From Talinum fruticosum (lineage: Eukaryota > Streptophyta > Magnoliopsida > Caryophyllales > Talinaceae), in NCBI GenBank assembly GCA_021018815.1, contig JAITYX010000025.1:3444501-3508500 (forward strand): 64,000 nucleotides of DNA, in the 5' to 3' direction. Below, piece by piece: positions 45,436-56,041 of the stretch (positions are counted from its first letter, which is position 1; each line of letters begins with the position of its first letter). The notes under the pieces were generated by a model. That model made no database searches. It saw only the letters and a program-made list of their open reading frames with translations, and had not been told where the DNA came from. The position numbers and the translations under genes are program-made.

Positions 45436-46369
45436 TACATTGGAACAAAGCCATCCATTAACTTTTAGCTCCATGACAAACAACCGAAAAGGCACATATA
45501 TAAAACCAGATTTCTTTGAACAAAAAATTTGACAAATCAACGAGCTTTTCCCACTTACGCTCAAATCTTAGGACAGGCATGATTCATTGCAATAAAATGT
45601 ATCACACCCCTAAAGACTAATAAAAGTTGTATTCAAAGATGCAGTGACTACTAGCACCAAATGTTGAAGTAAAGGAAATCCAACAAAGTCGGAATGTCAT
45701 TATCTAAGTGTAGAAAGATTTTGCTTACTATGTGATCGAAACAATCCCGGAATCGGGTGGACAAACATGCGAGTAGACACTGGAAAATTAAGAATCTCAT
45801 AGTTTTCTAAAGCGAAGAGCTTAGAACTTATCACTAATTAGTAATTAGGTATATCTTCGGTGCGAGATCCAAAACACTCATCATAACTCGACTAATTGCA
45901 TCAAGAACCAACACAAGCTAAGATAGCTATGTCATTCCACCCTAAGCCAGTCCGGAGGCAGATTTTGAATGAACTTTAGGAAGTGACATATATAGAACAA
46001 CATCAATGTAATATTAGGTTATGTTTACAAAGTGTAGCTAGGCGACATGCCTCATTTACATCCGAACCATTACCACTCAACACCAACCCCTGTCTACATA
46101 ATGGATTATGGTGAAGAAAGACCAATGATATGAAGAATGATAGTTGGGAGGGAGGAGGGGAGAAATTAAGAATGTACACTAGCCAAACATTGAAAGCGGC
46201 TCGGTTTCGGAGCCAAAAGTCGGCAAGCAAGACAAAGCCACAAATACAGGACCTTCTACTAAGAGGCAGCGGAACAATTTAGCTTCAGCTACCCTTTCGA
46301 TTAACTAGCAAGGATTAAAAGCTAGGGTTCCGTACTTAGCACATAGTGTTACGTACTTCGAAATCAATT

Positions 46370-46740
46370 ACAAAATTAGGGGATAATTTGGAGAACGAAA
46401 CCCTCGTACCTCCGCAAAATTAGGCAGCGCGGGCTTTGGCAATGGCAAGGCTATCGGCGGCCGGCGATTAAGACTATGTGAATGAGGAGGGCGGAGGCCG
46501 AGGCAGTTCGTGGTGGCCAATTTCAGACCGAGTGTGATAGAAGCGATGCGAGAGGGCAAGAGCAAGCGAGAGAGGAGGGAGGGCGACGCAGTCCGTGGTC
46601 GGCGACCGGCGATCGAGTGTCGGAGAGAGACAGAGACCGTGAGTAGTGCGAGAGGCCGAGAGTAGTGTGATTGAGAGCAAAGCGTCAATGGCGATTCAAG
46701 AACAGAGGCAAACGAAGAAAGAATAGCGAGAAAGTGTCAT
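46370..46740 (-). other. Possible captured gene start inside the CACTA element
   Basis: On the minus strand, GC-rich DNA with CTCTC and CGCC-rich runs, unlike the AT-rich ends, leads to a donor-like GGAG|GTACGAGGGTTTC near 46412. The sequence after the donor (GGGTTTC-GTTCTCCAAATTA) recurs at 45150-45185 in the same orientation. It looks like a 5' UTR/first exon plus intron start taken from a host gene. No protein family is recognised. The open frames here are low complexity. Confidence 0.3.
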
Positions 46741-47640
46741 GCGTTTCTTCGTGCGAGTCATTTGACATAGCATGGAAATTATAAGAAAAAAATTTATTTT
46801 ATTTTTATTTTTCCTCCTATTTACATTAACGACCATATTTTACATATTAATAATGATGATTTTTGTAACCCATCGTCTGCCGATAATTTTTCCGGTAAAA
46901 TCGGACGACGAAAATGCACTTTTGTCGTTATTAGTATTATTTAACGACAAATTTTATATATGGTCGTTAATATGTGGTCGTTAGAAACCTTTTTCTAGTA
47001 GTGATAACTAGACTTAGATGGGAAAGGCAATGTTTTTTATTAGAAACTTTATAGATGTATGATTGGATCTCTACTTTATCTTACATCTAGTAGGTCGAAT
47101 ATCATGTTTAGTGTACTGTCTATGTGCAAGATTTCAAACTAATCCAAAGGAATCGTATCTCACTACGGTGAAGAGAATTTTTAGATATCTTGCGGGGACT
47201 CTAACACCCGGTCCGTGGTATTCTAAGGACTCGGATCGACTCTCACTAGAAACTCATATGCTCGACTATGCTGGATACAAATTTCATAGAAAGATCACCT
47301 CATGAGCATGTCAATTTCTGGGTCCATCACTCATCTCATGGCATTGAAAGAAACAAAACTCGGTTGCTCTATCAACTATTGAGGCAAAGTACATAGTAGT
47401 TGGAGCCTCATCGTGCTTAGATTCTATGGATCAAGCAATACTTGAAGGATCCTGGATTGCCATTCATATCTATCCCAATCAAGTGTGATAATCAAAGTGC
47501 CATCAACATCACCAAAAATCCGAGTACAACATTCACGAGATAAAGCATATTGAGGTTAGGTATCATTTTCTGAGAGACCACTCGAAAAGGGTGATATTGA
47601 CTTGAGTTTATTCCTACTAAATTTTAATTAGCCATTATTT

Positions 47641-47799
47641 TCACAAAGGTCTGTTTGGTAAACAAGCTGTTAGTCGTTAGTTGTTTAATATAGTCGTTTG
47701 CATTAGCTATTTGAATTAGTTGCTTCTTGAAAAGATGTTTAGTAAAATTAGCTGTTTGAAGTTTATCATCAACTCAATCCACAATCGAAGAAGCAACTC
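47641..47799. other. Junction DNA between Copia and LINE remnants
   Basis: Short AT-rich stretch with repeated 'AGCTGTTTG' / 'TTAGTTG' motifs. Nothing identified. Confidence 0.35.
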
Positions 47800-48375
47800 C
47801 ACTACCCTTCTCCTTCAACAACATTTGTTAGTTGGTTCAAACCTCTAAGGGGTTTCCTCAAGATCAACTTCGATGGAGCAAATTTTCCTTCATTAAGCTG
47901 CAGGAGGATTTGTTATCAAAAGTTGGGATGGTGATTTATCCAAGCGGGTCGGCTAACATGGGGTCTGCGTCTATTCAGTTGCGAGAGGCTACTCGCTATG
48001 CATAATGAGGTTAGAGGCTGCATGTGCGAGCGGGGTTCAAAACTATTGTGATTGAAGGAGACAACCAAGTTGTTATTAATGCAATTAAAGGCAAAATTCA
48101 GGTCCCATAGGAGATTCGAGTCACTCATAATGATACTCGATGCTACTTGCAAAGCTGCAATCGAGTATTTATTAGACATACACTTAGAGAATGGAATAGG
48201 GTCGCGATCGCGTGATCAAGATTGGTTTATGTATTTCCTCTTCGATTGTTTGGTCGTCTTTTCCAACTTATTCCTTTTGTCAATTTTAATGGAAGACAAC
48301 TTATAAAAACCCTTAAAGGAAGGGCTGCCGTCTAATTATTTTGTTTATCGTTGTCAAAAAGAAAAAATGATAAAA
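47800..48375 (+). mobile_element. LINE (L1-type) 3' end with RNase H-like domain
   Basis: Plus-strand reading in several frames: LRGFLKINFDGANFPS (47850), GGFVIKSWDGDLSKR (47905), VIEGDNQVVINAIKGKIQV (48045-48100) and the 'HTYREWNRVAD' block (48175-48210). This is the RVT_3/RNase H module at the C-terminus of plant LINE ORF2. It ends with TTGTTTATCGTTGTCAAAAA and an A-rich tail at about 48340-48375, as plant L1 tails do. Stops and shifts throughout. It ends about 230 bp before the Rab start codon. Confidence 0.7.
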
Positions 48376-48601
48376 TAGTGTATACTTGTATTTTGAGGGA
48401 TGATAGGTATACTAGGCAGCTAGTTTAATAAATTAAAGCCTCCTTGATGCCACCCAAAACCTCCTTAATTTCCCGTCAGTGGAAGAACGTAAATTTCTCT
48501 CTCCTTCGCCCCATTCCCTTCGCGCTAGCTTCTCCCCATCGAGAACAACCTCTCCGAAGGTAAAGGAAGAGAGAGAAAGTGATTGAGGGAGAGAAGAATC
48601 A
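48376..48601 (+). promoter_or_regulatory. Proximal promoter and 5' UTR of the Rab gene
   Basis: Short region between the LINE tail and the ATG. An AT-rich part (TTTAATAAATTAAAG near 48424, a weak TATA candidate) is followed by a CT-rich then GA-rich leader (48490-48600), a common plant 5' UTR composition. The transcription start cannot be fixed from sequence. Confidence 0.4.
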
Positions 48602-51600
48602 ATGGCGGCGTACAGAGCTGATGATGATTACGATTACCTCTTCAAGGTGGTGTTGATCGGCGACTCCGGCGTCGGAAAATCCAATCTCCTCTCTCGTTTC
48701 ACCCGCAATGAGTTTAGCCTTGAATCCAAGTCTACGATTGGCGTTGAATTTGCCACTCGCAGCATACGTGTGGATGACAAGATCGTTAAGGCTCAGATTT
48801 GGGATACTGCCGGCCAAGAAAGGTATTTCGCTCTCTCTTTTGATTTTTCCAAATGAAAATGCTGAAATCATAATGTCTTGCATTTCTTTGCATTCTTCGT
48901 CCCCTGGAGAGATATCTCGAATTTATTTTTGAGTGCTTCTCTTAGATTATTGCGTTTCCGCCAAAATGAATTATAGATTTTAAAGATAAGGAAATTGTAA
49001 ATGGGTTCGTGTGATTTCTTTTAAAGGGTGGTTTTTACCTCCCGTGTAAAAAGGAGTTTTAGGTCAAGAAATTCCCTTAGAGGTTAATATTCTCATATAT
49101 CCGTCTGTTTCTTGAATTTTTGGCATGGTGAAAATGTGGAGTTTGTAATGCCCTGTTTGTTTTTTCTTGACGAAGAAGTGATCATTTGCCAAATGGGGTT
49201 TTGGAAGGGCAATACAAATCTTAAGTTTGTGTATTTTTATCACATAGACGGCTTGAAGAATTGTTAGTTCTGAAAAAATGCGATACTATTATGCTGCAAT
49301 ACGTCAAAGGTGGAACAAGAAATATGAACATTTTTTTTGAACACTTGGTAAATCATAATACATTGTGACTATTCCAAGCCTAGCATTTCATTTATGTACT
49401 TGATGTATTTGTTGGTTTTCACTCAAGATGTGTAGCCATTTGACTGTCTAAGCCATGACCACCGCAACGTTTTGATATCATATATTGTAAATACAAATAA
49501 GCTGAAATTAATGATGCTCTAATAAACAAAGACCCTCTATTTGTTATACTTTTAAGCAAGGTTCTTAGAGATCCTAGTTAGAATTGATAAAGGTGGTTAG
49601 AAGTGGAATTGTATAATCGAATCGAGGATTGTAAAATTCTAATATTTGTTTGTGATAGTGAATTTTTTTATAACAATAAAAATCTTAGTAAACATTTATA
49701 AAGATTAACATAACTTCTATTTTGATACAAAAGTATATTGTTGTAATGAATTCTCGAATATAAATATTTATGAGCATTTTATGAAATTTATTTAGGACCT
49801 TGGATTGGATCGTAGGATTGAAAAATCGGATTAAAATCGTACCACAAAGTTTTGGAACTAAATTGGTATAGTCAATTTTAATGAATATAAGTATCTAGTA
49901 GAAGTTGGATTGACAGAGGATTTTGGATCGTGGAATCATAGAATCGTAAGATCCGGATTGCGAGTTTAATAGCCACTATGATTGAAGTACTTAAAAAGAA
50001 AAAGAATACGTCATTTAATATGGTATAAATTACAAGTACATCACTAATTACAACCAGAAAATTCGTGGCAATGTCTATATCAAGTAGTTGGTCCTCCATG
50101 TACTACTCAAGTTTACCCTGTTTATTTTAGTAAGACTCCTGGGTAACTTACACTCTATTGTGCCACTAATTCAAGAAAGTTTGACCTATTTCATGTGGGA
50201 CAAAAGAGAGTCTTGGAATTAAACAAAAGCAGCTAATATGCTTTGGCTTTCAAAATTATGTTAAAGAGAAGTAATCAAATGCATGCTATGAGTAGAGTAT
50301 TTGGTGAAGAATTTTCTAACAAAGGCTGTAGTTTTTTCTTGTTAGTGCCTGTAAGAATTGTGCAGTAGCTGAGCTGTGTTCATCAGACGTGTTTGTTCAC
50401 ACTGAGCTAAAAGCCCTAATACAGCAATAATAGGAATTTTCAGAGCTAGCAACCATCTGATGAAGGATGGCTTGATTTTCTTATCAGAAGTTCGATTTGG
50501 AGCACCATTCAGTTATGTATATGGGTTTAATATATTGGCAGCTTTTTCTTGATCGGGAGCTGCATTTTGCCAAACCTCATCTTGTTGGTATAAATATTCA
50601 ATTAATCAGGCTCCTCATTGTATTTTCCCCCTTATGACCATGCCAATAGTGTTACTGCCAGTAGCGTTATTCAATACATAAGCCACTAATGTCACTGTTT
50701 TGTATTTTTGCTCACATATGTAACCCAATGGCAGATCCAGAAATCTTGATTTGTGTCTTTTAAAAAAATTATTTATATCTTGTAATACAGCAGTCCTTGA
50801 AAATAAAGGAAAGAAATCTCCAATAATCAGCAAAAAGGGATAGGTTTAGCACTTCTCAATGCTTAGCTAAAACAAATGAAATTCATCAATAAATCCAATT
50901 TTCCCTTCCATACCTTTTGAAATTGGGTGCTATTATAAATTATAAGCTTCCTAAATAAGTGATCAGATCCTCTAGAAAAAAAGTGAACTTTTGAAACTTT
51001 TGAATCCAATTTGTATAATGTTAAATACAGATGAACTATTGCTTATAAGAAGAAGGTTGGCATTCATTCTTCACTTTGCACAACTAGTGCACCTTGATTA
51101 TTTGAACTTTGGATTTAGTGGCATCAGAATGCTACCATCTTTGATTCATTTTCTCTTCTCTTCGGTTGTCCATTTGGGAACCCTCCACGGCTTTCTTGGG
51201 TCGAGTCCGTGCATTGATGCTTGATGCATACCCCCAAATTCTTGAATAGCTTCCCCCATGGTGCGACCAGATGTCATGCTCACCCACTTGTTTAAAACTC
51301 TGCTTATTATTGGTGTTAAAATGAAGTGTTAAATGTCTATACTTACGTCAGAGTGGTAATTACCTAATACTTGTGAAATGAAGAGTTTGAGTAACATAGA
51401 TTTGTATGAGTTTCACTCAGGTTGAAAATTCTTCTTAGTCGTGATAATCACTGCTCCTTTTCTGTTCAGTTGTCTCATTATGTTCCATTAGTCCTTTTCT
51501 GACTTCTCATTTCGCTTGATGAAGGTACCGTGCAATCACCAGTGCATATTATCGAGGAGCTGTTGGTGCATTAGTTGTTTATGATGTAACACGCCATGTC

Positions 51601-51957
51601 ACGTTTGAAAATGTAGAGAGATGGCTTAAGGAGCTCCGAGACCACACAGATTCCAACATTGTGATAATGCTAGTAGGGAACAAGGCTGATTTGCGCCACT
51701 TACGTGCTGTCTCTGTGGAAGATGCCCAGGCCTTTGCTGAAAGAGAGACAACTTTTTTCATGGAAACATCTGCCCTGGAGTCATTAAATGTTGAGAGTGC
51801 CTTCACTGAAGTTCTGTCCCAGATTTATCATGTTGTAAGCAAGAAGGCTCTTGACATAGGAGACGACCCAACTGCATTGCCTAAAGGACAAACCATTAAC
51901 ATTGGCTCCAAGGATGATGTATCAGCTGTTAAGCAAGGTGGATGTTGTTCCAATTAG
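48602..51957 (+). CDS. RABA1: RABA1-type (Rab11-like) small GTPase, two exons
   Basis: Exon 1 is 48602-48822 and exon 2 is 51525-51957. Joined, they give 217 codons plus stop, the usual length of plant RABA1 proteins. The splice sites are GT (48823) and AG (51524), and the junction splits Arg74 just after WDTAGQE, an intron position conserved in plant RABA genes. Motifs: P-loop GDSGVGKS (20-27), switch I Thr45, WDTAGQE (67-73) with catalytic Gln72, NKAD (126-129), ETSA (154-157), and C-terminal CCSN (214-217) with two cysteines for geranylgeranylation. All key residues are present, so the gene looks functional. From memory it is closest to Arabidopsis RABA1f; the exact subclass member is inference. 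RABA1 GTPases act at the trans-Golgi/recycling endosome in secretion to the plasma membrane and cell plate. It is the only intact host gene in the window. Confidence 0.97.
48823..51524 (+). other. 2.7-kb intron of the Rab gene
   Basis: AT-rich, with GTATTT donor and GATGAAG acceptor after a pyrimidine-rich stretch. At about 49555-49985 it holds a patch with repeated GGATTG / GATCGTAG / GAATCG motifs that resembles a small transposon remnant. The remainder shows no ORF or repeat that I recognise. It is long for a plant intron, but the splice frame is intact. Confidence 0.85.
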
Positions 51958-52150
51958 GTTTGACCGACTAGTTTTGGAACAAAAATGGGAAAGGAAAAGA
52001 TTAGGAGGAAAAAAAAAAAGGAAAAACTGTCTTTTATGCATATACCCTGTTCATATTTGAAATAGTTGTCATGTAAGTTTGAGTAGTGGAAAATAGGATT
52101 TTCTACTAATGTTTTTGGAAGTGTGGATTTGAACTTCATTTTATTATGAT
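51958..52150 (+). other. Likely 3' UTR of the Rab gene
   Basis: Follows the TAG stop. T-rich and A-rich, with a poly-A run at 52009-52018. No perfect AATAAA is close, so the cleavage site is uncertain. Confidence 0.4.
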
Positions 52151-52289
52151 GGTAAATATATGTCACATTTGTTTCTTATTGAAAAACGAGCATTACATAC
52201 ATGCCCCCTCTTAGTATAGCAGAAGTTGCATATTGCTAGTCTGTAAATCAGAATAATGGTTTGGTGAAACAACTTGCCTTCTTTTGATA

Positions 52290-52405
52290 TATTGTAAGGC
52301 CTTACTAGTGTTGTTTTGAATAACGAAAGATACAATATGATTATTGATATTTTGCAAGTCCTTATTAGTGTTGTTTCGAATAATGAAAGAAACAATGTGA
52401 GTATT
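52290..52405. repeat. Two imperfect direct repeats of about 60 bp
   Basis: TTGTAAGGCCTTACTAGTG... and TTGCAAGTCCTTATTAGTG... share the core TTAGTGTTGTTT-GAATAA-GAAAGA-ACAAT-TGA-TATTG with scattered differences. In noncoding DNA downstream of the Rab gene. Confidence 0.8.
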
Positions 52406-52616
52406 GCACGTGATTGACACGTGGTCCCTCAACATTAACAAAATAAATCCATATATTACAATTTTTTTTCTAATCTTTTTTATTCTTATACACTCTTGCT
52501 ATTTTTCCCTTTCGTATAATCATCTCGTTGACATATTACTCGGAAGTTTAAAAATATAATGGATTGTACTCGTAGGGATTATAATCTAATAAATAGGTTA
52601 TTCTAACTCAAACCTG

Positions 52617-52698
52617 TAAGGCTAGAACCACAACCACAAAGATAGATGTACTTGGTGTAAGGCTAGAACCACAACCACAAAGATAGATGTACTTGGTG
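52617..52698. repeat. Perfect 41-bp tandem duplication
   Basis: 52617-52657 and 52658-52698 are identical (start TAAGGCTAGAACC, end TACTTGGTG). The lack of differences points to a very recent event. Confidence 0.95.
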
Positions 52699-53501
52699 AG
52701 AGAGGCCTCTTATAATTTCATTCAATTTAACTCTAATGGATCCAAAATATAAAAAAATGATTGAATTTAACTACAATGCATCAAAAATCAATAGCAATTC
52801 AATCGAAGGCTAACATTCTTCGAAATTGAATAGAAAATTTTCATTTAAATAGAAGTAAATAACCAATTATCACCATTTTTAATCTCGTAGAGTGGAGGCT
52901 ATTGAAGTAAATTTAAATGGGGAACACATGAAAGGTGACAACTATAACACAAGCACTAATTGGTAAGACTAGGATTTTTTCTATAAAAAAAAAAAATTAG
53001 AATTTTGCAATAAATTAGTCAATAGTTGAAGAATTTAAGTACTTAAACATTACAATGGACGAGGATAGAAGCTTAGAGTTATACCTTATCTTACTCGATA
53101 ACAAAGAAAAAAAAAAAGTTCACTTACCAAATTTTGTTGAGTCCATAAAAAAAATGAAAGAAAGAATTTTGTGGTGTTAATATCAATTCAATTTTGCATT
53201 AACTAAATATTTCCTTAATAAATCGACATTAAATTAACAGATTTTACATTTAAACGAATAGTACAAACGATATGTTGTTTGCTCATTATGTACAAGTACT
53301 TATAGAAAACAACCACTAATAGATTTCAAATTATATTTTTTGGAATCATGATTTGTTTTTGACATTCAAAGATTTCATAAATTAAATAGTGACAAGTGTT
53401 CGACTTATATTTTTCATTTTACGTTTGGATTGTATTCTTAAGAGATTTTTGTAGGTTTTTAAAATCTTTAATCCAGTGTACTCGAAACATTAAAGCTGAT
53501 T
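52699..53501. other. AT-rich intergenic DNA
   Basis: No ORF, RNA gene or transposon end was identified. Several poly-A runs. Confidence 0.5.
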
Positions 53502-53930
53502 TGTAAGCCCCAGGGTTCCTGTCCTATCTACCACGGTTGTGGCAATTGCAAGAAGACCAAATTCAAAATTCTCAGAGCCCCATGGGTACTCCCACGAACC
53601 GTGGGAGGCACCACGGTCATGCCCAATTTTGGTAAGCATTTTTGTCTGCCACGGGCAGACCGTGTGGTATGACCCTTGGCTTGGTTCAGATCCCTGCTGT
53701 GACTAATCTTTTTCTGCAACGTTTGGGGACTGATTTTTGCTATATTTTGAAGACTTTTGGGAGATATCATCAGATATTAATCAACCATTCTTCATAGATT
53801 AATTTTGGTATCAAGATTTTAAGATTTTTAAAGCCTGAATTTAACTACGTTTTGGTGATCAGGAGACTATTCTTGCATCCAGAGGTCCAACCAAGCCCTG
53901 GAGACTAAGCTTTCTTTTCTCTAAGACATT

Positions 53931-54079
53931 GTTTGGATATAAGAGAGGGACGGGAGTGGAGGTTAATCAAAGGGACGGAAATGGAAGCGAGGGAAAGCGA
54001 GGGGAGGGAGATACCTTCCCTTTGTTTGGACTTAAAATAGAGGTTACCCAAATATTTCCTTGTTTGGATTAAAAAGAGA

Positions 54080-54142
<63 letters not shown>

Positions 54143-54894
54143 TTAAATTAAAAATAGCAAAATTTAAATTTAGTATAAGGAACTCATTCCCCTTAACAAC
54201 GTTCCACAAAAAAGGTTCATTTTTTTAATAATTATTTTTTACATTTGTAAGTTATTATGAAGGAAAATAAAATAAACAATTAAATAATATAAGCACTTAA
54301 ATAAAAGAGTCAATAATCAAAACTAGGGTAACGGTAAAGATATTAATGTACACATATATATTCATTGTGATTAACATATCTATCATCTACTTTATTAATC
54401 ATAACTACGAATTCAACAAAAAGGTAGTTAAGTTGAATTAGAATAGCAATACAACACTATTATTGATAAATATGAATTACAATAAAGTAACTAAAGGGGA
54501 TTAAAAAAGGGTGAAGAAATATTAACTTGGATGACGATATGTAAAATAAAATAAAAAATACGACCTTAATATTGATATATTTATTTATATGTAATTACTT
54601 TAGAGGGGAGAAAAAGAAAAAGTGAATTTTGGAGAAAAGTAAATAAAAATATTATAATAATAGAAAGGAATAAAATAGAATTAAAATTGATATAAAACTA
54701 ATTTTTATGAATTATCCTACTTCCACTCCCCTTCCTTCACCCTCAATTTGGAGGGGAATGAAATAAGGTTAAAGGAGAGGAACTGTTCCCTCATCCTCAC
54801 CCCTTTTTTATTTTCCAAACAAGGGGAAGAGGAGTTAATTATCGTCCTTCTCCTTCCTTCCCATTCCTTCCCCTCCTTTAACCCCAATCCAAAC
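53931..54894. mobile_element. MITE-like inverted-repeat element
   Basis: Perfect terminal GTTTGGAT / ATCCAAAC, extended as an imperfect purine-rich/pyrimidine-rich inverted repeat over about 40 bp. ACATT occurs on both flanks (53926-53930 and 54895-54899). 964 bp, AT-rich middle, no coding capacity. A 5-bp duplication does not settle the superfamily, so I leave it open. Confidence 0.6.
54080..54142. repeat. (TTA)n microsatellite
   Basis: About 21 TTA units inside the MITE. Likely polymorphic. Confidence 0.97.
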
Positions 54895-55439
54895 ACATTA
54901 TAAATCTTTTCTTATTTTTAGATTCAATTTTTATGTTTAAAACTTGTTTGAATTTGCAGTCTCAATAATGTGTGAGTAGTTTCTTAAACTAGGGATGCTA
55001 ATCCGAACAATATTGTTCGTTTTCTAAATTAAACTTGTCGTGCTTTGAATATTTGCTAGTTTGTTTCAATCCAATCTTAGAGGATTTTATTTCTGTTGTG
55101 AGATCTTTGGCCAATATCTTGCATGATTGATAAATGTGTGAATGAAATACCAAAATGAGAAATTCATCATCAAAATGCGAGGATTAGATATAACCTCCAA
55201 TTACTAGAAATAGATTAAGGTTATGAGATTTTTATGATAAAGTTGTGCTTAAAATATGATCAAGAACATGTGAGAATACGTAATTAGTTTTAATCGGATT
55301 ATTCATTGCATTTTGAAAGAAAATTGTGAGTTTGTTAATTAATCGATCTTTGGAAATTCCATGCTATGTAAATAAAGAACTTGTTTGGCTATTTTAATCA
55401 AGGCATCATAGGCGAGGCTTAGTCTCTAGATGTTAGTTT

Positions 55440-55500
55440 ATTAGATAAATTCTGAGAAAGAATTGTTTTTGGATGAATTCAGAGAAAGAATTGTTTTTGT
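55440..55500. repeat. Tandem repeat of about 30 bp, two copies
   Basis: GATAAATTCTGAGAAAGAAT and GATGAATTCAGAGAAAGAAT, both followed by TGTTTTTG, lie side by side in the leader-like region. Confidence 0.85.
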
Positions 55501-55763
55501 TCCATTCAAATCAAAGAAACCTCCGAATCAAATTGCTTAGCAAATTAGAATCGTAAAAAGATCAATAGTTTGCATTAGTCCTTATGGGAATGACACTTGA
55601 TTGCTACAAAGAAAGTCATGCACTTGTGGAACCAAACATGTTTTTAGGGACAAGGACCAATTATCAAATATTCAGTTGCCCTTAATTGACTTGTCTAAGT
55701 ACGTTAACTTTCTTGTTCATCTTTAATCTCCTTTGATTGCTTTTGCTTTTGCTCATATTTTCT

Positions 55764-56041
55764 CTTGGCGCATGTAAATTGCCCTAGTCTTGGAAAACTC
55801 CTAAAACAGGACCCTCAAATCGAGAGGACTTTCCATTGAAGAAAAAAGAAACTAAAGCTCCAACAAAGATTAGAAGAGTCCGCCATATCCATTCCTATTA
55901 TGGCTACCCGATGAAGCCATAAAGTTCTTCAAAGATCATCACACGAGGGCACTTGCGTTGGGTTTTAGCATCACAAGACCCACAATGCAGGGCAATAATT
56001 TTGAGCTCGGACCGTCACTTGTCAACATGACAGGACAATCT
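55764..56041 (+). pseudogene. Athila leader and start of gag, truncated
   Basis: After the primer-like site one reading gives RRVRHIHSYYGYPMKP, then (after a shift) ALALGFSITRPTMQGNNFEL and GPSLVNMTG. The 'P-M/IQ-NNFEL-P-LV-M' block is the characteristic N-terminal gag signature of Athila elements. It is cut at 56041 by an inverted Tat-type LTR. Confidence 0.6.

Larger units (their letters stand above)
43964..47003. mobile_element. Non-autonomous CACTA transposon
   Basis: Terminal inverted repeats CACTACTAGAAAAAGGCTT and (complement of the right end) CACTACTAGAAAAAGGTTT match over 27 bp with one difference. The 3-bp duplication ATA flanks it (43961-43963, 47004-47006), and removing it rejoins the Copia RT. 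Subterminal regions hold many AACGACGA / TCGTCGTT motifs and the 22-bp palindrome at 44040-44061. At 3,040 bp with no transposase-like reading, it must rely on an element elsewhere. The middle (about 44480-46740) differs in composition from the ends and may be captured host DNA. Confidence 0.92.
41911..47640 (+). mobile_element. Plus-strand Copia pol relic split by a CACTA element
   Basis: Starts in the pre-integrase domain (TWHCRQGHIS, IIKKLASHGLVRGLPN, FDACTKGKQA). It continues through integrase (LHTDLCGEIPVKSLGG-like, 42110-42200; FLGYSSHSKASIIFNKRTNK, 42690) and RT (LQKALYGVKQAPGAWYERL; YVDDIIFGATNETL near 43731). It is interrupted at 43963/47004 and resumes with SRSNIMFSV-like and LTTVKRIFRYLAGTLTPG (47150-47215) and RNase H pieces to about 47640. 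It has no LTRs. It resembles the complete Copia at 1776-12474 and is broken by stops. Confidence 0.85.
53502..55763 (+). repeat. Probable Athila-type Gypsy LTR, with MITE inside
   Basis: A candidate start is TGTAAGCCCCAGG at 53502. The first 200 bp hold the repeated CCACGG / CCGTGG words typical of some plant Gypsy LTRs (53531, 53598, 53611, 53658). After the inserted MITE (53931-54894) it continues with leader-like AT-rich DNA. A primer-like TTGGCGCATG at 55765 would match the TTGGCGCC-type site of Athila, with one change. Without the MITE the LTR would be about 1.3 kb, a usual size. An Athila gag start follows. Boundaries are inferred. Confidence 0.45.

Noticed and set aside
48045..48306. 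RNase H-like ORF upstream of Rab as a domesticated host gene
   Set aside because: The reading is broken by shifts and stops and ends in a LINE-type A-rich tail.
49555..49985. Intronic patch as a defined MITE
   Set aside because: Repeated GGATTG/GATCG words are visible, but I could not find matching ends or a target duplication.
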